A stretch of DNA of 64,000 bases from Euborellia annulipes (Eukaryota; Arthropoda; Insecta; Dermaptera; Anisolabididae). A program made the translations under genes and the position numbers. This document shows positions 44,340 through 55,109 of this stretch, piece after piece. The notes under the pieces were generated by a model. That model searched no databases. It was given only the letters and a program-made list of their open reading frames with translations, and had not been told where the DNA came from. The first letter of the stretch is position 1. Every line of letters starts with the position of its first letter. Where the stretch lies: positions 62,001 to 126,000 of the forward strand of contig JAKCPI010025244.1 in assembly GCA_023213315.1 (NCBI GenBank). The letters run 5' to 3'.

Positions 44340-45890
44340 AATTTCTTATTTATTATAAAGTAAAAATGTTTTCTTTGAAAAGCCTCTTCGATAGGAGATG
44401 TGATGATGAAGTGCTGGGACACCCCTGAATTATTCCCAGAATCATAGGAGTTTCGTCTTTCATATTGCCAAAATGATTAAAAAAAAAAAAAAATGGTGTA
44501 AAATATTTGAATAAAATTGAAATGGAAGGTGAAAGTCTGTCCTATTTGTACCCTATGTATTTTCTAGTTTACGATTTATTGATATTTCGGGGATAAAATA
44601 ATAAAAATCCCAACCTCACTTGTATTACAATTCAATTACGGTATTTGGTTTTATTTATTTATTTATTTTCAATAGCCTACAAGATTTGAGGTGGCCAGTA
44701 ATTTTTCATTTGGTTGTTCCGGTCCAACGTAGGCAGGAACTAAAACTCAAGGCTTAAATCGGTGTTGCGTGAAAAACAAAATGAATTCTCTCTCGCTCTC
44801 TAGAGCCAGAGCTTTAGTTAGGGGAAAACCTCAGCCAGTTGAAACAAGAAACAATTCATAGTCAACAGTTTGTACTGGTATTTGCAAACTTATTCCACAA
44901 AAATCGAAAAAACTTTCTTTTCTAAGTCGAACATTTAAGAGACCGTCTTGGGGGTCAAAAATTCAAATCCCACTTGCCGTGTAAATTTTCAAGCATTGCC
45001 TCCTGCAAGTCTCTCTGTAATTGGAGTTAATTAAACTCTGTTGAGAGATAGAAAAATTTAAAAAAAAATGAAAATTATTAAACTCAAGAGTTAATTTAGG
45101 ACTGTTATGTTTATAAAATCTCTAAATAAATTACGAACACAATTTACAAAGTCTTGATTGAGTCCGTATTATTTTCTATATAGCAGTAATAAAATGTTTT
45201 AATATTCAACTAGGCACTTTTGGAAGTTTTTTTGCAATTAGCGAGTTTTGGCACTGCAAATGCAAATGGTCAGTATCAATCGACATTTCAAAACGAAAAA
45301 GTAAAAACAAAATTCCATAAAAGTAGCAGGTTTGCCAACAACATTAAATATGCAAGTTTGTGGAAGCTATTTTTCATTGCAATTAGCAAGTTTTGGAAAT
45401 GACTTGATGACAGTCGCCAGAACAGTATTTGTTTGCTTGCATCAAGACAGTTTTGGGAATGGAATGAAATGCAACTAGGCCCGAGTTGAATTTGTACTCG
45501 ATGTTCAGTATTTGTTTTAAATAAGATTTATCAACGTTGTATATTTCAGTTGTGCCAACAACATGCAATTAAAATGTCAACTTTTCGAATTTTGTCAATT
45601 AGGCACTTTTGAAAATGGACGACTCATATATTATGAAGTAATTTAGTATGAAATAAAGTAAATATAGTAAAATGAAATAATAGTTTCTGTGAGTGGCAAT
45701 CGTGGGTCAGTTAAAAAGCTTGCGTGGGTCAGTGTCTGAGCCACGGGTCATGGGTTAACCATCACTGCTCTAGAGGTCAAAATAAAGAACTCATAGAATA
45801 AAAAAAAAAAAAAAAAAATTCTTACGAGATTGTAATCTGTTATGACATTATACAAAAACATTTATTTAACAAATTTACTTTGGAAGTAAA
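44340..45890. other. Region with no confident gene
   Basis: AT-rich, probably intronic. 45205-45610 holds three loose repeats of a TTGCAATTAGC(G/A)AGTTTTGG unit and AGGCACTTTTGGAA/GAAAA. The rest is unassigned. Confidence 0.4.
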
Positions 45891-45917
45891 AGAAAGTATG
45901 AGCGTATTCTCTAAGCT

Positions 45918-45937
45918 CACGTTTCGGTCCTCATCAG
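45918..45937 (-). ncRNA. Degenerate hammerhead-like core
   Basis: Minus strand CTGATGA is followed directly by GGACC and GAAACGTG, so stem II is collapsed. No inverted partner was seen nearby. Likely an inactive relic. Confidence 0.35.
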
Positions 45938-46644
45938 GATTAATAAACAAAATTTTCTTATTAAAGGCCCAAAAAATATGTGGATGGATAAAACGATAGC
46001 AATTGAAATGAAATAGAACCAAAACCTCTGTTTGTTTACCCAAACAACTCGAATGAAACAAAAAACAAAAAAAGAGAAATTCAATTGAGAGACTCTCAGA
46101 GGGAGGCAATTAAATGACGTCATTCAATTAATCTTAAGGATAAGGATTAGAATTTGATGCAAATGGAAGACGAATGCGATGCCCAAAAGGGCAATTAATG
46201 GATCAGTTGACGCATCTTTTGGCTCGCATCGGCATCAATTTTGTTTACGCTTTAACTTAAAAATTAAAAAATAAATTTCCGATTGAAATGTTAATCCGGA
46301 ATGCGTCTAATAGATTGCAGAGAGGGGGGGGGTGGCTATAAATAAGTTCTGGACGCACTCGGGAGTGAACGAAAGCGGAACTCCCCAAGAGTAGAGCTTA
46401 TTTTCATTTCTTATAATTTACAACGTTTATCACCCACCGTCTTTCCCAATGAATTTCTTTTTTTCTATTTATTTGAATAAGAAAATGTTTAAAAAAAAAG
46501 AACGTTTCGGTCAACATCATCATTAAAGAGAGCGCGCCGCGACATTTTTCCATTTTCTCGAAATAACGAAACAAACAAAGAAAATGTTATTCCCAACGCC
46601 CCTTTGGGGTGCCGACTTCAAAAGGTTGGGAAACACTGCCCTAG

Positions 46645-46938
46645 AAGGTCCTCTTTATGCATACAAAATTTCGTTTAAAAATTACGTCAAGTTGCCCAAA
46701 TAGAGCGTGACAGACAGACGGACATTAGCGAATTATATAAATAGATTTGTACAATATCTGTCAAATCAAAGTCATATATTTGAATATCATTAGCATGATG
46801 AGCGCCGCCCCTCCCCCTCCCCTTTTCTAAATGAATACATTTTAATATCTATTTATATAATTCGCTAATGTCCGTCTGTCTATTTGGGCAACTTGCCGTA
46901 ATTTGAAACGAAATTTTATATGCATAAAGAGGACCTTT
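46645..46938. repeat. Foldback, about 90-bp arms
   Basis: AAGGTCCTCTTTATGCATA and TATGCATAAAGAGGACCTT, and GACGGACATTAGCGAATTAT with its complement, define arms 46645-46745 and 46849-46938. The centre has C-rich CCCCTCCCCCTCCCC. Confidence 0.75.
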
Positions 46939-47141
46939 TCGGGATTACAGGAAAATTATTTTCATCCCGAAATTCCTATAACTTTTTGAGTTATTCATTG
47001 TTAAAGTTACGATTTCTCCCATAGGAAATGAATAGAGATTCCTCCACTCTCCTAGCTAAGGCTCTTCGACAATGGACAGGTCAGGAATTTTGGAGAATCT
47101 TTAGACTTAATCGCTTCAAATCAAGAGATGCTAATAGAAAA

Positions 47142-47819
47142 TCTGGTGTAACTGGCGCCAGCACACAACTTTCTCTTACCTTCGGTAATCGAAAGTTGTG
47201 TACTGTGCTTGTCACACCAGATTTTTTGTGTCGAGATATATTTAGTTCCCGACAGTACGGAACATATGAATTCAAGATGTAAAATTTATAAGTATGGGAA
47301 AATATTTATATTTTGTTACCATGGCAACCATTTCTCCTATCTTCCCTATGAAATACAGGAGTAAAGTGGTCTTCAGAAGATTTCAATCGCAAAATGAGAA
47401 TATACATTTTAAAGAGCATCTAAAAAATAATTGATTTTTGAATTTAAAAAAAATCGTTGGAGCAAATTTTGAGAAAATCGAAAAAAACTGAAAAAGTACA
47501 TCAGTAAAGTACTAGTACTCTTTGGCCGATTTTGATTAAAAGCTTATTTTTCCGGTCCCGGGGGTGTTTAACTTAAATATAAAATTTCAACCTCATAGCT
47601 CAATTCCTTCATGCTTAAAATTGAACACACACACACCCACCCACACACCCACCCACCCACCCACAGACAGACCATGCCGCGAAAATCACTTTTTGGATTC
47701 AGGGGACCTCAAAACGTGAAGATCCATCAAAATCTCGACATCGAATTTTTGACATGAAACCAATACTTTCTCTCTATATATACTGTATATATTACATATA
47801 TACATAGGTAAGAGAAAGT
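47142..47819 (+). mobile_element. Element R, complete copy
   Basis: Nearly identical in layout to 14620-15279, including the CACCCACCCACC microsatellite and both terminal hairpins, flanked by AAAA. Confidence 0.85.
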
Positions 47820-47869
47820 AAAAAAGTAAAAAGAGGGCAGCAAAGGGGAGGCAATTGCACTTTGGAGAG

Positions 47870-49030
47870 CTCGAGGATTTTTATTATTTTTATTTTTTTG
47901 TTAAAAGTCAAAACAAATTAATCATCAATCAGCTGGCCATGAATTTTTTGTTAAATTTTTCGTAAACATCAACAATTCGTTGTTTGAATATTAATAATAG
48001 ATGTTATTTTTTGTGAGTGTGTTTGATGGTTGGAGATGCGGATATTTATTTATAGAGTGAATGCAAAAAGCAAATCAGAGAAGCAAAGGTCGAGAGAACA
48101 AAGATGGCGACGTTTCAGCCCTGAAAATAGGCAGAGCGCCTCGCCTCCCTCCTTCTTGGCTACGTGCCTGCCTGCCTTCATGTAATTCATGAAATCATCA
48201 CCCCCCCCCCCCCCTTATAAAGAGAGCTGCTTTCTTCGATACGCTAAAGATAGATTCGAATCCAATCACTCTCTCCTCTCCTATCCTCGTTCTTGTTCTT
48301 GTTCTTACGAATATCGAGCAAAATGTTTAAATAATATATGAGAGGTTCAAAGCAAAAGTAAACAATTTTCTTATTTTTCCCTTTTTGGAGAGTAAATTAT
48401 AGTAGCTATTCGGTGGAATTATGAACCATGTCCGAATTTCAATACCAATTCTCCTGAGTGCAGAACGCAAAGAAAAAAATCTAAAAATCTAATGTGATCT
48501 TAGATAAAGTATAATTGAAGTTCTTAACGATTGCTGAGATGTAAAATAAATAAATTAAGAGGAATTAAATAACTTTGATTCATTTTTTCTCGAAAGAATA
48601 AGAAATGGGCTTGGCGCACTTTTGCTCTGAACCCCTTAAAGGTTAAAATCTTTAATGGATGGAGGGGGGGGGGAACAAAAATAAGTAACTTTTGTATTGC
48701 CTCAATCGGAGTCAGATAACTAACTGGCGAAAAGTAAACGGCCCACCCACTCTCTACTAGTCCTTTTTACTAGTCTTTATTTTTTAACAAGTTGAATTTT
48801 TATCAAATAATAATAAAAAAAATCATTTTATTAATTAATTTATTTAATTTAAAATTGAAATGGACTGAATTTAGCAAATATGTAAATTATGTAAACTCGC
48901 AGCAAGAAAGCTTTAATTAAATGAATCATAAACATAAATTTAAATCGATAATTGGCCGCTATATATTTTAATTTTCACTTTCACTCACTTGTGAGTGCAA
49001 CACTCAGCAAACAACAAAACTGGAAAGCTC
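47870..49030. other. Region with no confident gene
   Basis: 48060-48330 is GC-balanced with AAAGATGGCGACG and a pyrimidine-rich stretch, possibly an exon or promoter. The remainder is AT-rich with no recognised repeat. Confidence 0.35.
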
Positions 49031-49034
49031 AACA

Positions 49035-49110
49035 GACGGGATGCGAACCCGCAACCCTTGGAACAGAGCCCAGCACGCTAACCACTACACCAAGGCCCGA
49101 GGGCTTCCGA
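49035..49110 (-). repeat. tRNA-like SINE head
   Basis: Minus strand: TTGGTGTAGTGGTTAGCGTG and, 25 bp on, GGGTTGCGGGTTCGCATCCCG. A and B boxes are present and the acceptor stem does not close. Related to the head at 50573. Confidence 0.55.
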
Positions 49111-50061
49111 GTTTGTCGACACTCCCTCCTCGATTGCGCTATTCGCATATGAGAAAAGAGAAAGCAAAATCGAAAAGATTCGAGTTGGTTGATTTGAATG
49201 CGAGAGACAAGCCAATGAATATAAAATTAATGCGAGCGTTTCGAGTTCTTTGCTTGTGTCCGCCCATCCGCCAGGAAAATTTCCCGTTATGCGCGTTAAA
49301 ATTTAATTTATAAATAAGCAACAAGAATTTAAAAAAACATCTTTTATTCTTGAAATGTTTGTTGTCGGTAAAGAGAAGAAAAGATGCGCGCACCCCAAAG
49401 TGTGAATGAATGAGTCAAGGGGCAGAGAGGGGGGGGGGGGGGTTTGTTCACAACATATAACTTCTCTTTATACAGTATGTATGTACAATATATAAAGGTT
49501 ATTGCATCGAGTATCTGACGTCCGGTTCAGAAATAACCGACGAGGTGTTGATGAGTAACGAGTAGGGGGAAAGGGGGGGGGGAGGGGGGGGGGGGCAAAA
49601 CTCAGGATCTTGAACTATTTCTTTAAAATAAAAAAAATGTATCAATCATTTTGGATCTACTCCAAATTGCTCGAAAAGAGCAAGAAGGCTGGTTTCTAAT
49701 CAAAGACAATTTAGAGGCAATTATGTAATGGCGGATCAATATTCAAATTAATCAACCCCCCCCCCCCACCCCCTCTGTGTTCGGTTATTGTCTATAATTA
49801 AAATTTTATCTTTTGATAGTTATTTTTAAAATAGGCAAGTTTTTTTTTCCCATTTTAAAAAATCTTGTGTGACCGACCGCACAGCACACATCTTTCTCTT
49901 ACCTTAAGAGAAGGTTGTGTACTGTGCTTGTCACACCAGATTTTTTGTGTCTACACATATTTAGTTTGCAACAGCACGGTACATTTGAATTTAAGATGTA
50001 TTTGTAAACGGAAAAATATTTATATTTTGTTACCATGGCTTCTTATCTTTCCTATGAAGTA

Positions 50062-50456
50062 CAGTGAGGGACAAAATCAAGTCCCACCCATGCGTTTTCT
50101 ACTTGTAATTAAAAAAAAAATGTTATATATTTTTAAAGGAAACTTTCCTGATTCAAACCTAGAAAATTTCCAATTAGTGTGAGGTGGTTAGCTTAGCAGA
50201 GTAGATCTTGTAGTAAGTGATGAAAGGAAGAGCAATTGCAGCTAGTTTTATTTCGTTTTATTAGGCACTTCAAGCCGACGGTTCGGTCAGATATACGACC
50301 ATCCTCAGGACACACTTCAGCCCTGAGAAGGGTCGAATGTCCAACTGCTCTTTCTTTCATTCCTTAGTACAAGATATTCATTTTCTTTTATAAAAACTAT
50401 GAAATAATCACATATATAAAACGCATGGGGGGGGGGCTTAATAATGTCCCTCACTG
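50062..50456. mobile_element. Tc1-type MITE with nested foldback
   Basis: CAGTGAGGGACAAAATCAAG and CTTAATAATGTCCCTCACTG ends at a TA/TG site. The interior is split by about 50176-50371, whose arms ATCTTGTAGTAAGTGATGAA and TTCATTCCTTAGTACAAGAT are inverted. Confidence 0.75.
50277..50308 (-). ncRNA. Hammerhead-like core, mutated
   Basis: Minus strand CTGAGGA, stem II GGTC/GACC, then GAACCGTC in place of GAAACGTC. The changed catalytic-core A suggests it is inactive. It lies in a foldback nested in a Tc1-type MITE. Confidence 0.45.
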
Positions 50457-50572
50457 TGCAAGAGTAAAGTGTGCTTCAAAGGATTTCAAGGGCAAAATGA
50501 GAATATACATTTTAAAGAGCATCTAAAAAATAATTGATTTATGAATTTTAATCAAAATCGTTGGAGCTTTCG

Positions 50573-50725
50573 GGCCTTGGTGTAGGGGTTAGCTGTACCA
50601 AGGGTCGCGGGTTCGCTTCCCGTCTCATGCGACAATTTATTTCAAATTAATTGGCTACCAATCAATTGAAATAAATAGAGACTAAATGGCCTCCGTTGTC
50701 GAAAAACACCTTAAACAAATACAAT
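50573..50725 (+). mobile_element. SINE-2 copy
   Basis: Head GGGCCTTGGTGTAGGGGTTAG and CGCGGGTTCGCTTCCCG, then ATTTGAAATAAAT-type body and GTCGAAAAACACCTTAAAC. It joins element R with no visible duplication. Confidence 0.65.
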
Positions 50726-51647
50726 TTAAAAAATCGATTTTTTTTTAATGAGCTTTTTCGGCATCGGAGGCCATTTAGACCTCTAAAATTATATCTTCAG
50801 AGTTAAAGCATTTTATACTTCAATTTTGCATTTTATGAATTAGAATTCGTAGAATTGGCCTTATAATAATAAATTCATTCATATCGTGTATAAATAAAAA
50901 TATTTCAAGGTAAAAAAATAATCACGCAATAATAGGGAGCTTATATAAAAAAAAAGATGGCGTTTATGGTTATCAAGATGAAAAAGATCTAAGGGATAAG
51001 CTACAATAGTTTTTATTGAATTCCAACGAAACATTGATTCTTTGCTTTGTTGCTGCTCGGGACAATGAAATGTTTATCATATCGACAAAGAGGCATATTC
51101 GTAGATAAAAGCTTTTTAATTTCTATCATGTTTTAAAGAAAATCAATAAAACAAATAAAATATTCATTAAAAAAAAAAACACTAAACGTGTGTAAAGAGT
51201 GAAGCCAAAAAATAAAAAGTTGCGCCTGGCGAGAGAGCAACACGCATGCCACCTACTAGTCGAGACACATTCAATGCAAAGGGCACTCTGAGAGAATTTT
51301 GGAGTTAAACCTTTTACAGGTGTTATCTATCATTAATAAAGGAATTGGATTTTCGGTTTATCTGTGCTTTATTTGTAAAAATTACAACGTTTCGGCCTCT
51401 CATTCTGTGGGACAATTCAGCTAAGATTATAAAAGTTGTTACATCTGTTCAAATGAGATTGTCTCACAAGGGGAGTGCATAACCTTCATAACACCGATTT
51501 GAACGAAAATTTTTTTACGTGTAGTACTTAATGAAAAACACATTCTGTTAAAGCGAGGAAACGCACTTCTCAACCGTTCGTCTAAAAAAAATGTTAAAGA
51601 TTTTGCCTGCATGCCTTAAGCCGTTGATAACAATAACAAATCAAAAA

Positions 51648-51745
51648 GCCATTGTGGCTAGATTAGTAGCATTCATTCTTTGTAAACATAAATCCTGAGT
51701 TCGAATCTCGCCCTGTGGATTTTTTTTTTTTTTTTTTTTTTTCAG
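51648..51745 (+). repeat. tRNA-like sequence with T-run
   Basis: CATTGTGGCTAGATTAGTAGC, then TGAGTTCGAATCTCGCCC, followed by about 22 T. The spacing fits A/B boxes; the acceptor stem is not formed. Probably a SINE head. Confidence 0.45.
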
Positions 51746-51892
51746 AATATTTTTTAATATTAATAAATAAATAAAAAGTTTTTTTTTATTATTGGCATTT
51801 AATTTTTAATATGTTGTTCCATATATTTAAAGAAAATTCGAATGCTTTCTGTCAAAAATATAATACAGTATAAGGAATTATTTAATACTAGA

Positions 51893-52270
51893 CGCAAAGC
51901 CCCCTGGCTAGGCGGGGCTTTCCGTCTAGCCAGGGGGTGTGCCCCTGGACCCCCTTGCTCGCCTACTTATATACATACCGGTACATACATTTTCCCTTTT
52001 CATTTTTATATGTAGAGATTATTTTAGCGGTTAATTATTCATGAACTTAAGATTTTTTGTGAATCATATCCTTTCCGGGACTCTCCCGGTACACAGACAA
52101 AAAATTTACGCCGATATTTTAGAATTCAAAATGTAAATAAATAAAAAAAATCGTAAACATGGGTAAATATTTATATTTTGTTACCATGGCGCTATCCCTG
52201 AGGCCTGATTGGTTGTTTCACACATCGGACAGCCTCTTAGCCTTTTATATATAAGTATGATTATACTAGA
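51893..52270. repeat. GC-rich repeat Y, longer copy
   Basis: CCCCCTGGCTAGGCGGGGC and GTCTAGCCAGGGGG form an inverted repeat (51911-51945), followed by GCCCCTGGACCCCCTTGC as in 18820-18850. The rest to AGCCTTTTATATATAAGT is assigned by proximity only. Confidence 0.4.
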
Positions 52271-52307
52271 AATATATTACTATTTATTGAACACATAAAT
52301 AAATGTA

Positions 52308-52708
52308 CGAAGCTTTTGAACAAAATCGGCCAAAGAGTACTAGTACTTTACTGATGCACTTTTTCAGTTTCTTTCGATTTTCTCTAAATTTGCTCCAACG
52401 ATTTTGATTAAAATTCAAAAATCAATTATTTTTTAGATGCTTTTTAAAATGTATATTCTCTTTTGTCATTGAAATCTTCTGAAGACCACTTTACTCTTGT
52501 ATTCCATTGGAAGGATAGGAGAAAAGGTTGCCATGGTAACAAAATATAAATATTTTCCCATACTTATAAATCTTGAAAATCGAATGTACCCTACTGTCGG
52601 AAACTAAATACATGTCGACACAAAAAATCTGGTGTGACAAGCACAGTACACAACTTTCCATTACTGAAGGTAAGAGAAAGTTGTGTGCTGTGCGCCAGTC
52701 ACACCAGA
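52308..52708 (-). mobile_element. Element R copy, 3' truncated
   Basis: From CGAAGCTTTTGAACAAAATC to the 5' hairpin end CAGTCACACCAGA before a T-run. Confidence 0.8.
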
Positions 52709-52739
52709 TTTTTTAAAAAAATAATGACCAAAAAAAAAA

Positions 52740-53560
52740 GAAACGTTCAAGATATATGAACAAAGGTGCGATCACACCGGAATAAAGACTAGCCTTATAT
52801 TGCCAAAAATGCCTTTTTAAGGAACCGATTAAACAGCTGATTGAAAAAGTCGGCCATCTTGGCTTCTCAAACAGCCGGAATTGAATCAACTACTTTTTGA
52901 ATTAGTAAAAAATAAAAGTAACCAATAAGCTTACTAAATATTTAGTAGATTCTACTCAAAATGACTAAATTTGATGTAATTTTCTTACCTACTATTTGTA
53001 TAAGTAAAAATCTACTAATTCATTTTAAGAGAGTATAGTGCTTAAATATTATTCCTACATCTCCTGAACTCGATTAATTTTAATAATTAAATATCTCCAA
53101 TGAAAATTGATAAAATCTTATTTTTGTCTCTTTCTCAAAATTTGATAACAAAATTACCCCTTTGAATACATTTTGTCTTCTGATGGTTTTGTGAAAATTT
53201 AATCTTGAATTGTTTTAGAATGAAAAATAAATGAAGGTTATAAGGGAATAAATAAATTGATTTAAATTAAAGGGGAGGGCTTTTAGTTTTTAGTGCAGAG
53301 TGAATTTGACCTCGCGTGCTCACCGCGGATGCATCCTTGGCCTAATCTCGTCTTCAGGGCGACTCCTCCACCCCCTCCCCCTCAACCTCCACCCTTCAAA
53401 GTTCATTCATCACACACACACACACAGACCATATTACTTTGGCCCAGTTAAGAGAAAATATTATCTCTTCTGGATAATTGAAAAAAGCTTTTCGGTTATT
53501 TAACCTTGTCCCCTCCCCTCGCAATAATTACTTAGTCGAATAGAGGGAATGAAATTAATA
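52740..53560. other. Region with no recognised feature
   Basis: AT-rich sequence with a short CA-repeat (53410-53425) and no inverted repeats, tRNA-like units or coding frames of note. Probably intronic. Confidence 0.4.
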
Positions 53561-53639
53561 GAATTAATAGACATTGGAATGATGAAGGAAGAGAGATGTC
53601 AGCCAAAAAGGAGCCTCTATCGAATAAAAATCTCCAATC

Positions 53640-53683
53640 AGAAAACGTTTCGGGTTTAATTAGATAAAACCATCATCAGTTCT
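53640..53683 (-). ncRNA. Hammerhead ribozyme motif
   Basis: Minus strand AGAA/TTCT stem I, CTGATGA (53673-53679), stem II GGTTT/AAACC, GAAACGTT (53644-53651). The cleavage triplet is GTT, not GTC, which is allowed but slower in the family. Confidence 0.65.
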
Positions 53684-53980
53684 TTAGAGATTATTGGCAA
53701 TCTCAAGATGCACACCATTGAGATGCAGATAGAGTTGTTATATATAAACATATACAAAATTATATAAAAAATACAAAATTTGCATATCAGTTGTCAGATG
53801 CTCATCAGTCAACACGGCCAAGTCTCAAATGTATATCAACACTTGGCCGTGTTGACTGATGAGCATCTCACAACTGATATGCAAATTTTGTATTTTTTAT
53901 ATAATTTTGTATATGTTTATATATAACAACTCTATCTGCATCTCAATGGTGTGCATCTTGAGATTGCCAATAATCTCTAA

Positions 53981-54024
53981 AGAACTGATGATGGTTTTAT
54001 CTAATTAAACCCGAAACGTTTTCT
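53981..54024 (+). ncRNA. Hammerhead ribozyme motif
   Basis: Same design as its mirror copy: AGAA, CTGATGA (53985-53991), GGTTT/AAACC, GAAACGTT (54013-54020), TTCT. Confidence 0.65.
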
Positions 54025-54259
54025 GATTGGAGATTTTTATTCGATAGAGGCTCCTTTTTGGCTGACATCCTCTCTTCCTTCATCATTCTAATTGCTGAAC
54101 AGCCACTTCTATTATCAACATCTTAATAGACATTGTGCTATCCCTCGATAGGCTCTTTAAGGGTTAACGCTCCTATTTAAAAATGTTTTTTTTTTTCTTT
54201 CGCAATTCCAAAGGGTCTGTCTGTAAATCTTCCAAACTGCAACTTGGCAGAGAAGTTTA

Positions 54260-54329
54260 AGTTTCGCTTCTTGTTCTAGACGTCAAGTCCTTAAGTTTCG
54301 CTTCTTGTTCTAGACGTCAAGTCCATCAA
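54260..54329. repeat. Tandem duplication of about 36 bp
   Basis: TTAAGTTTCGCTTCTTGTTC followed by TAGACGTCAAGTCC occurs twice head to tail without differences. Confidence 0.85.
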
Positions 54330-54582
54330 CACTTAGCTAAGTCAGGTGAATAAGGCGGTTGCAAAACGATATGAGTTGAATTTTTAGCGAAAAACTCTCA
54401 ATGCCGTGCGAGAAGGCCCTTTTCACTTGAGGCCCAAATGATCCTTCAAAATTGTTTCAACGAATCCAATTGAAACGCCAAACTCTCCAATTGCTTTATT
54501 TTCTTGGCTCTGTTGCTCATCAGTTGACGTTGATAGTCGCCCGGGTCGTTCCAAGTTCTCTGCCTGCTTTGAAGTCTTTGCA

Positions 54583-54802
54583 CAGTGGGCGCCACAAGTG
54601 CCTGAGTTCCTCTAGAGTGGAGCTTTGGGCTTACGTTAGTCGACCAAACCAATATTTTTTAAAATAAATAAATCATCTTTTTTTAATGCAACTCAAGGGT
54701 AAAAGCTACTTTTAGGATAACACTTCAGAAAACTAAGCTTTTTGGTTGCCTAAGCTCCAAGTTGCCACTTTCGAGCAGATCAGGCACTTGGGGCGTCCAG
54801 TG
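54583..54802. mobile_element. Tc1/mariner-type MITE (CAGTGGGCGCC)
   Basis: Ends CAGTGGGCGCCACAAGTGCC and CAGGCACTTGGGGCGTCCAC-like (…CCAGTG), flanked by CA and TA. Homologous to 43539-43725. It interrupts the mariner relic. Confidence 0.75.
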
Positions 54803-55032
54803 TACCATTTATAAACATTTTTCTGCGACATAGCAATTCCCCAAAAGCCTTCTGCAACATTCTGAACTTTTCAGCAACCGAAATTTCACTCCGCAACAAA
54901 TTATAATAACATGAGGGCTTTGAAGGCTCTACCAGAAAACGACCGAAACAACGTTGACATAAGCGCATTTGATTGGAGAGGGGAAATTGATTTAGAAGCT
55001 TAAATATATATTCATTTCATAACAAAAGTCAC

Positions 55033-55107
55033 CTTGCTTTTTGGGCACAGTGGTATGGTTGTTGATGGAATAAAATTATCCTGAGGATTAAAGACCACCG
55101 GGAAAGT
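55033..55107 (-). CDS. Candidate 75-nt internal exon
   Basis: Minus strand. A strong acceptor (CTTTTTCTTCTTGCAG) and a donor (AGCAAG|GTGACT) bound 75 nt that are open in frame 0, reading TFPVVFNPQDNF then IPSTTIPLCPKSK. Both boundaries are phase 0, so the exon could be skipped or included without shifting frame. It is on the same strand as the TSC22 exon and upstream of it. It may belong to a long isoform or to another gene. I do not recognise the peptide. Confidence 0.35.
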
Positions 55108-55109
55108 CT

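Larger units (their letters stand above)
49865..50572 (+). mobile_element. Element R copy, 3' truncated, with nested MITE
   Basis: 5' hairpin TCTTGTGTGACCGACC...GTCACACCAGA and body to AAAATCGTTGGAGC. A Tc1-type MITE sits at the TA of GAAGTACAAG. The 3' part is replaced by SINE-2. Confidence 0.75.
53577..54122. mobile_element. Hammerhead foldback, 13-bp duplication
   Basis: TTAATAGACATTG at 53564-53576 and 54123-54135. Arms about 53577-53825 and 53845-54092 are near-identical inverted copies with a short loop. Cores: minus 53640-53683 and plus 53981-54024. A right-hand non-palindromic extension (ACAGCCACTTCT) resembles that of 39900-40138. Confidence 0.9.
54200..54968 (-). pseudogene. mariner transposase relic
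   Basis: Minus strand, shifting frames. ISVAEKFRMLQKAFGELL (54850-54895) resembles the mariner N-terminal 'ETFxMLQKAYG' block. CKDFKAGREL follows (about 54550-54580), then KIKQL and SIGSVETILKDHLGL-like remnants (54440-54510), then a KNSTHIVLQPPYSPDL-like remnant with stops (54345-54400). Between the last two blocks the catalytic core is deleted. A Tc1-type MITE (54583-54802) is inserted. A 35-bp tandem duplication (54260-54329) sits at the end. Confidence 0.65.

Noticed and set aside
46337..46346. TATAAATAAG as a core promoter
   Set aside because: TATA-like words are common in this AT-rich sequence and no exon or initiator follows convincingly.
46500..46530. Hammerhead core at GAACGTTTCGG
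   Set aside because: ATGATGA lies upstream on the minus strand, but stem II does not pair well and stem I is absent; kept only as a possible relic.
48100..48135. GACGTTTCAGCCCTGAAAA as a hammerhead core
   Set aside because: GAAACGTC is present on the minus strand, but there is no CTGATGA-like box or stem II at the right distance.
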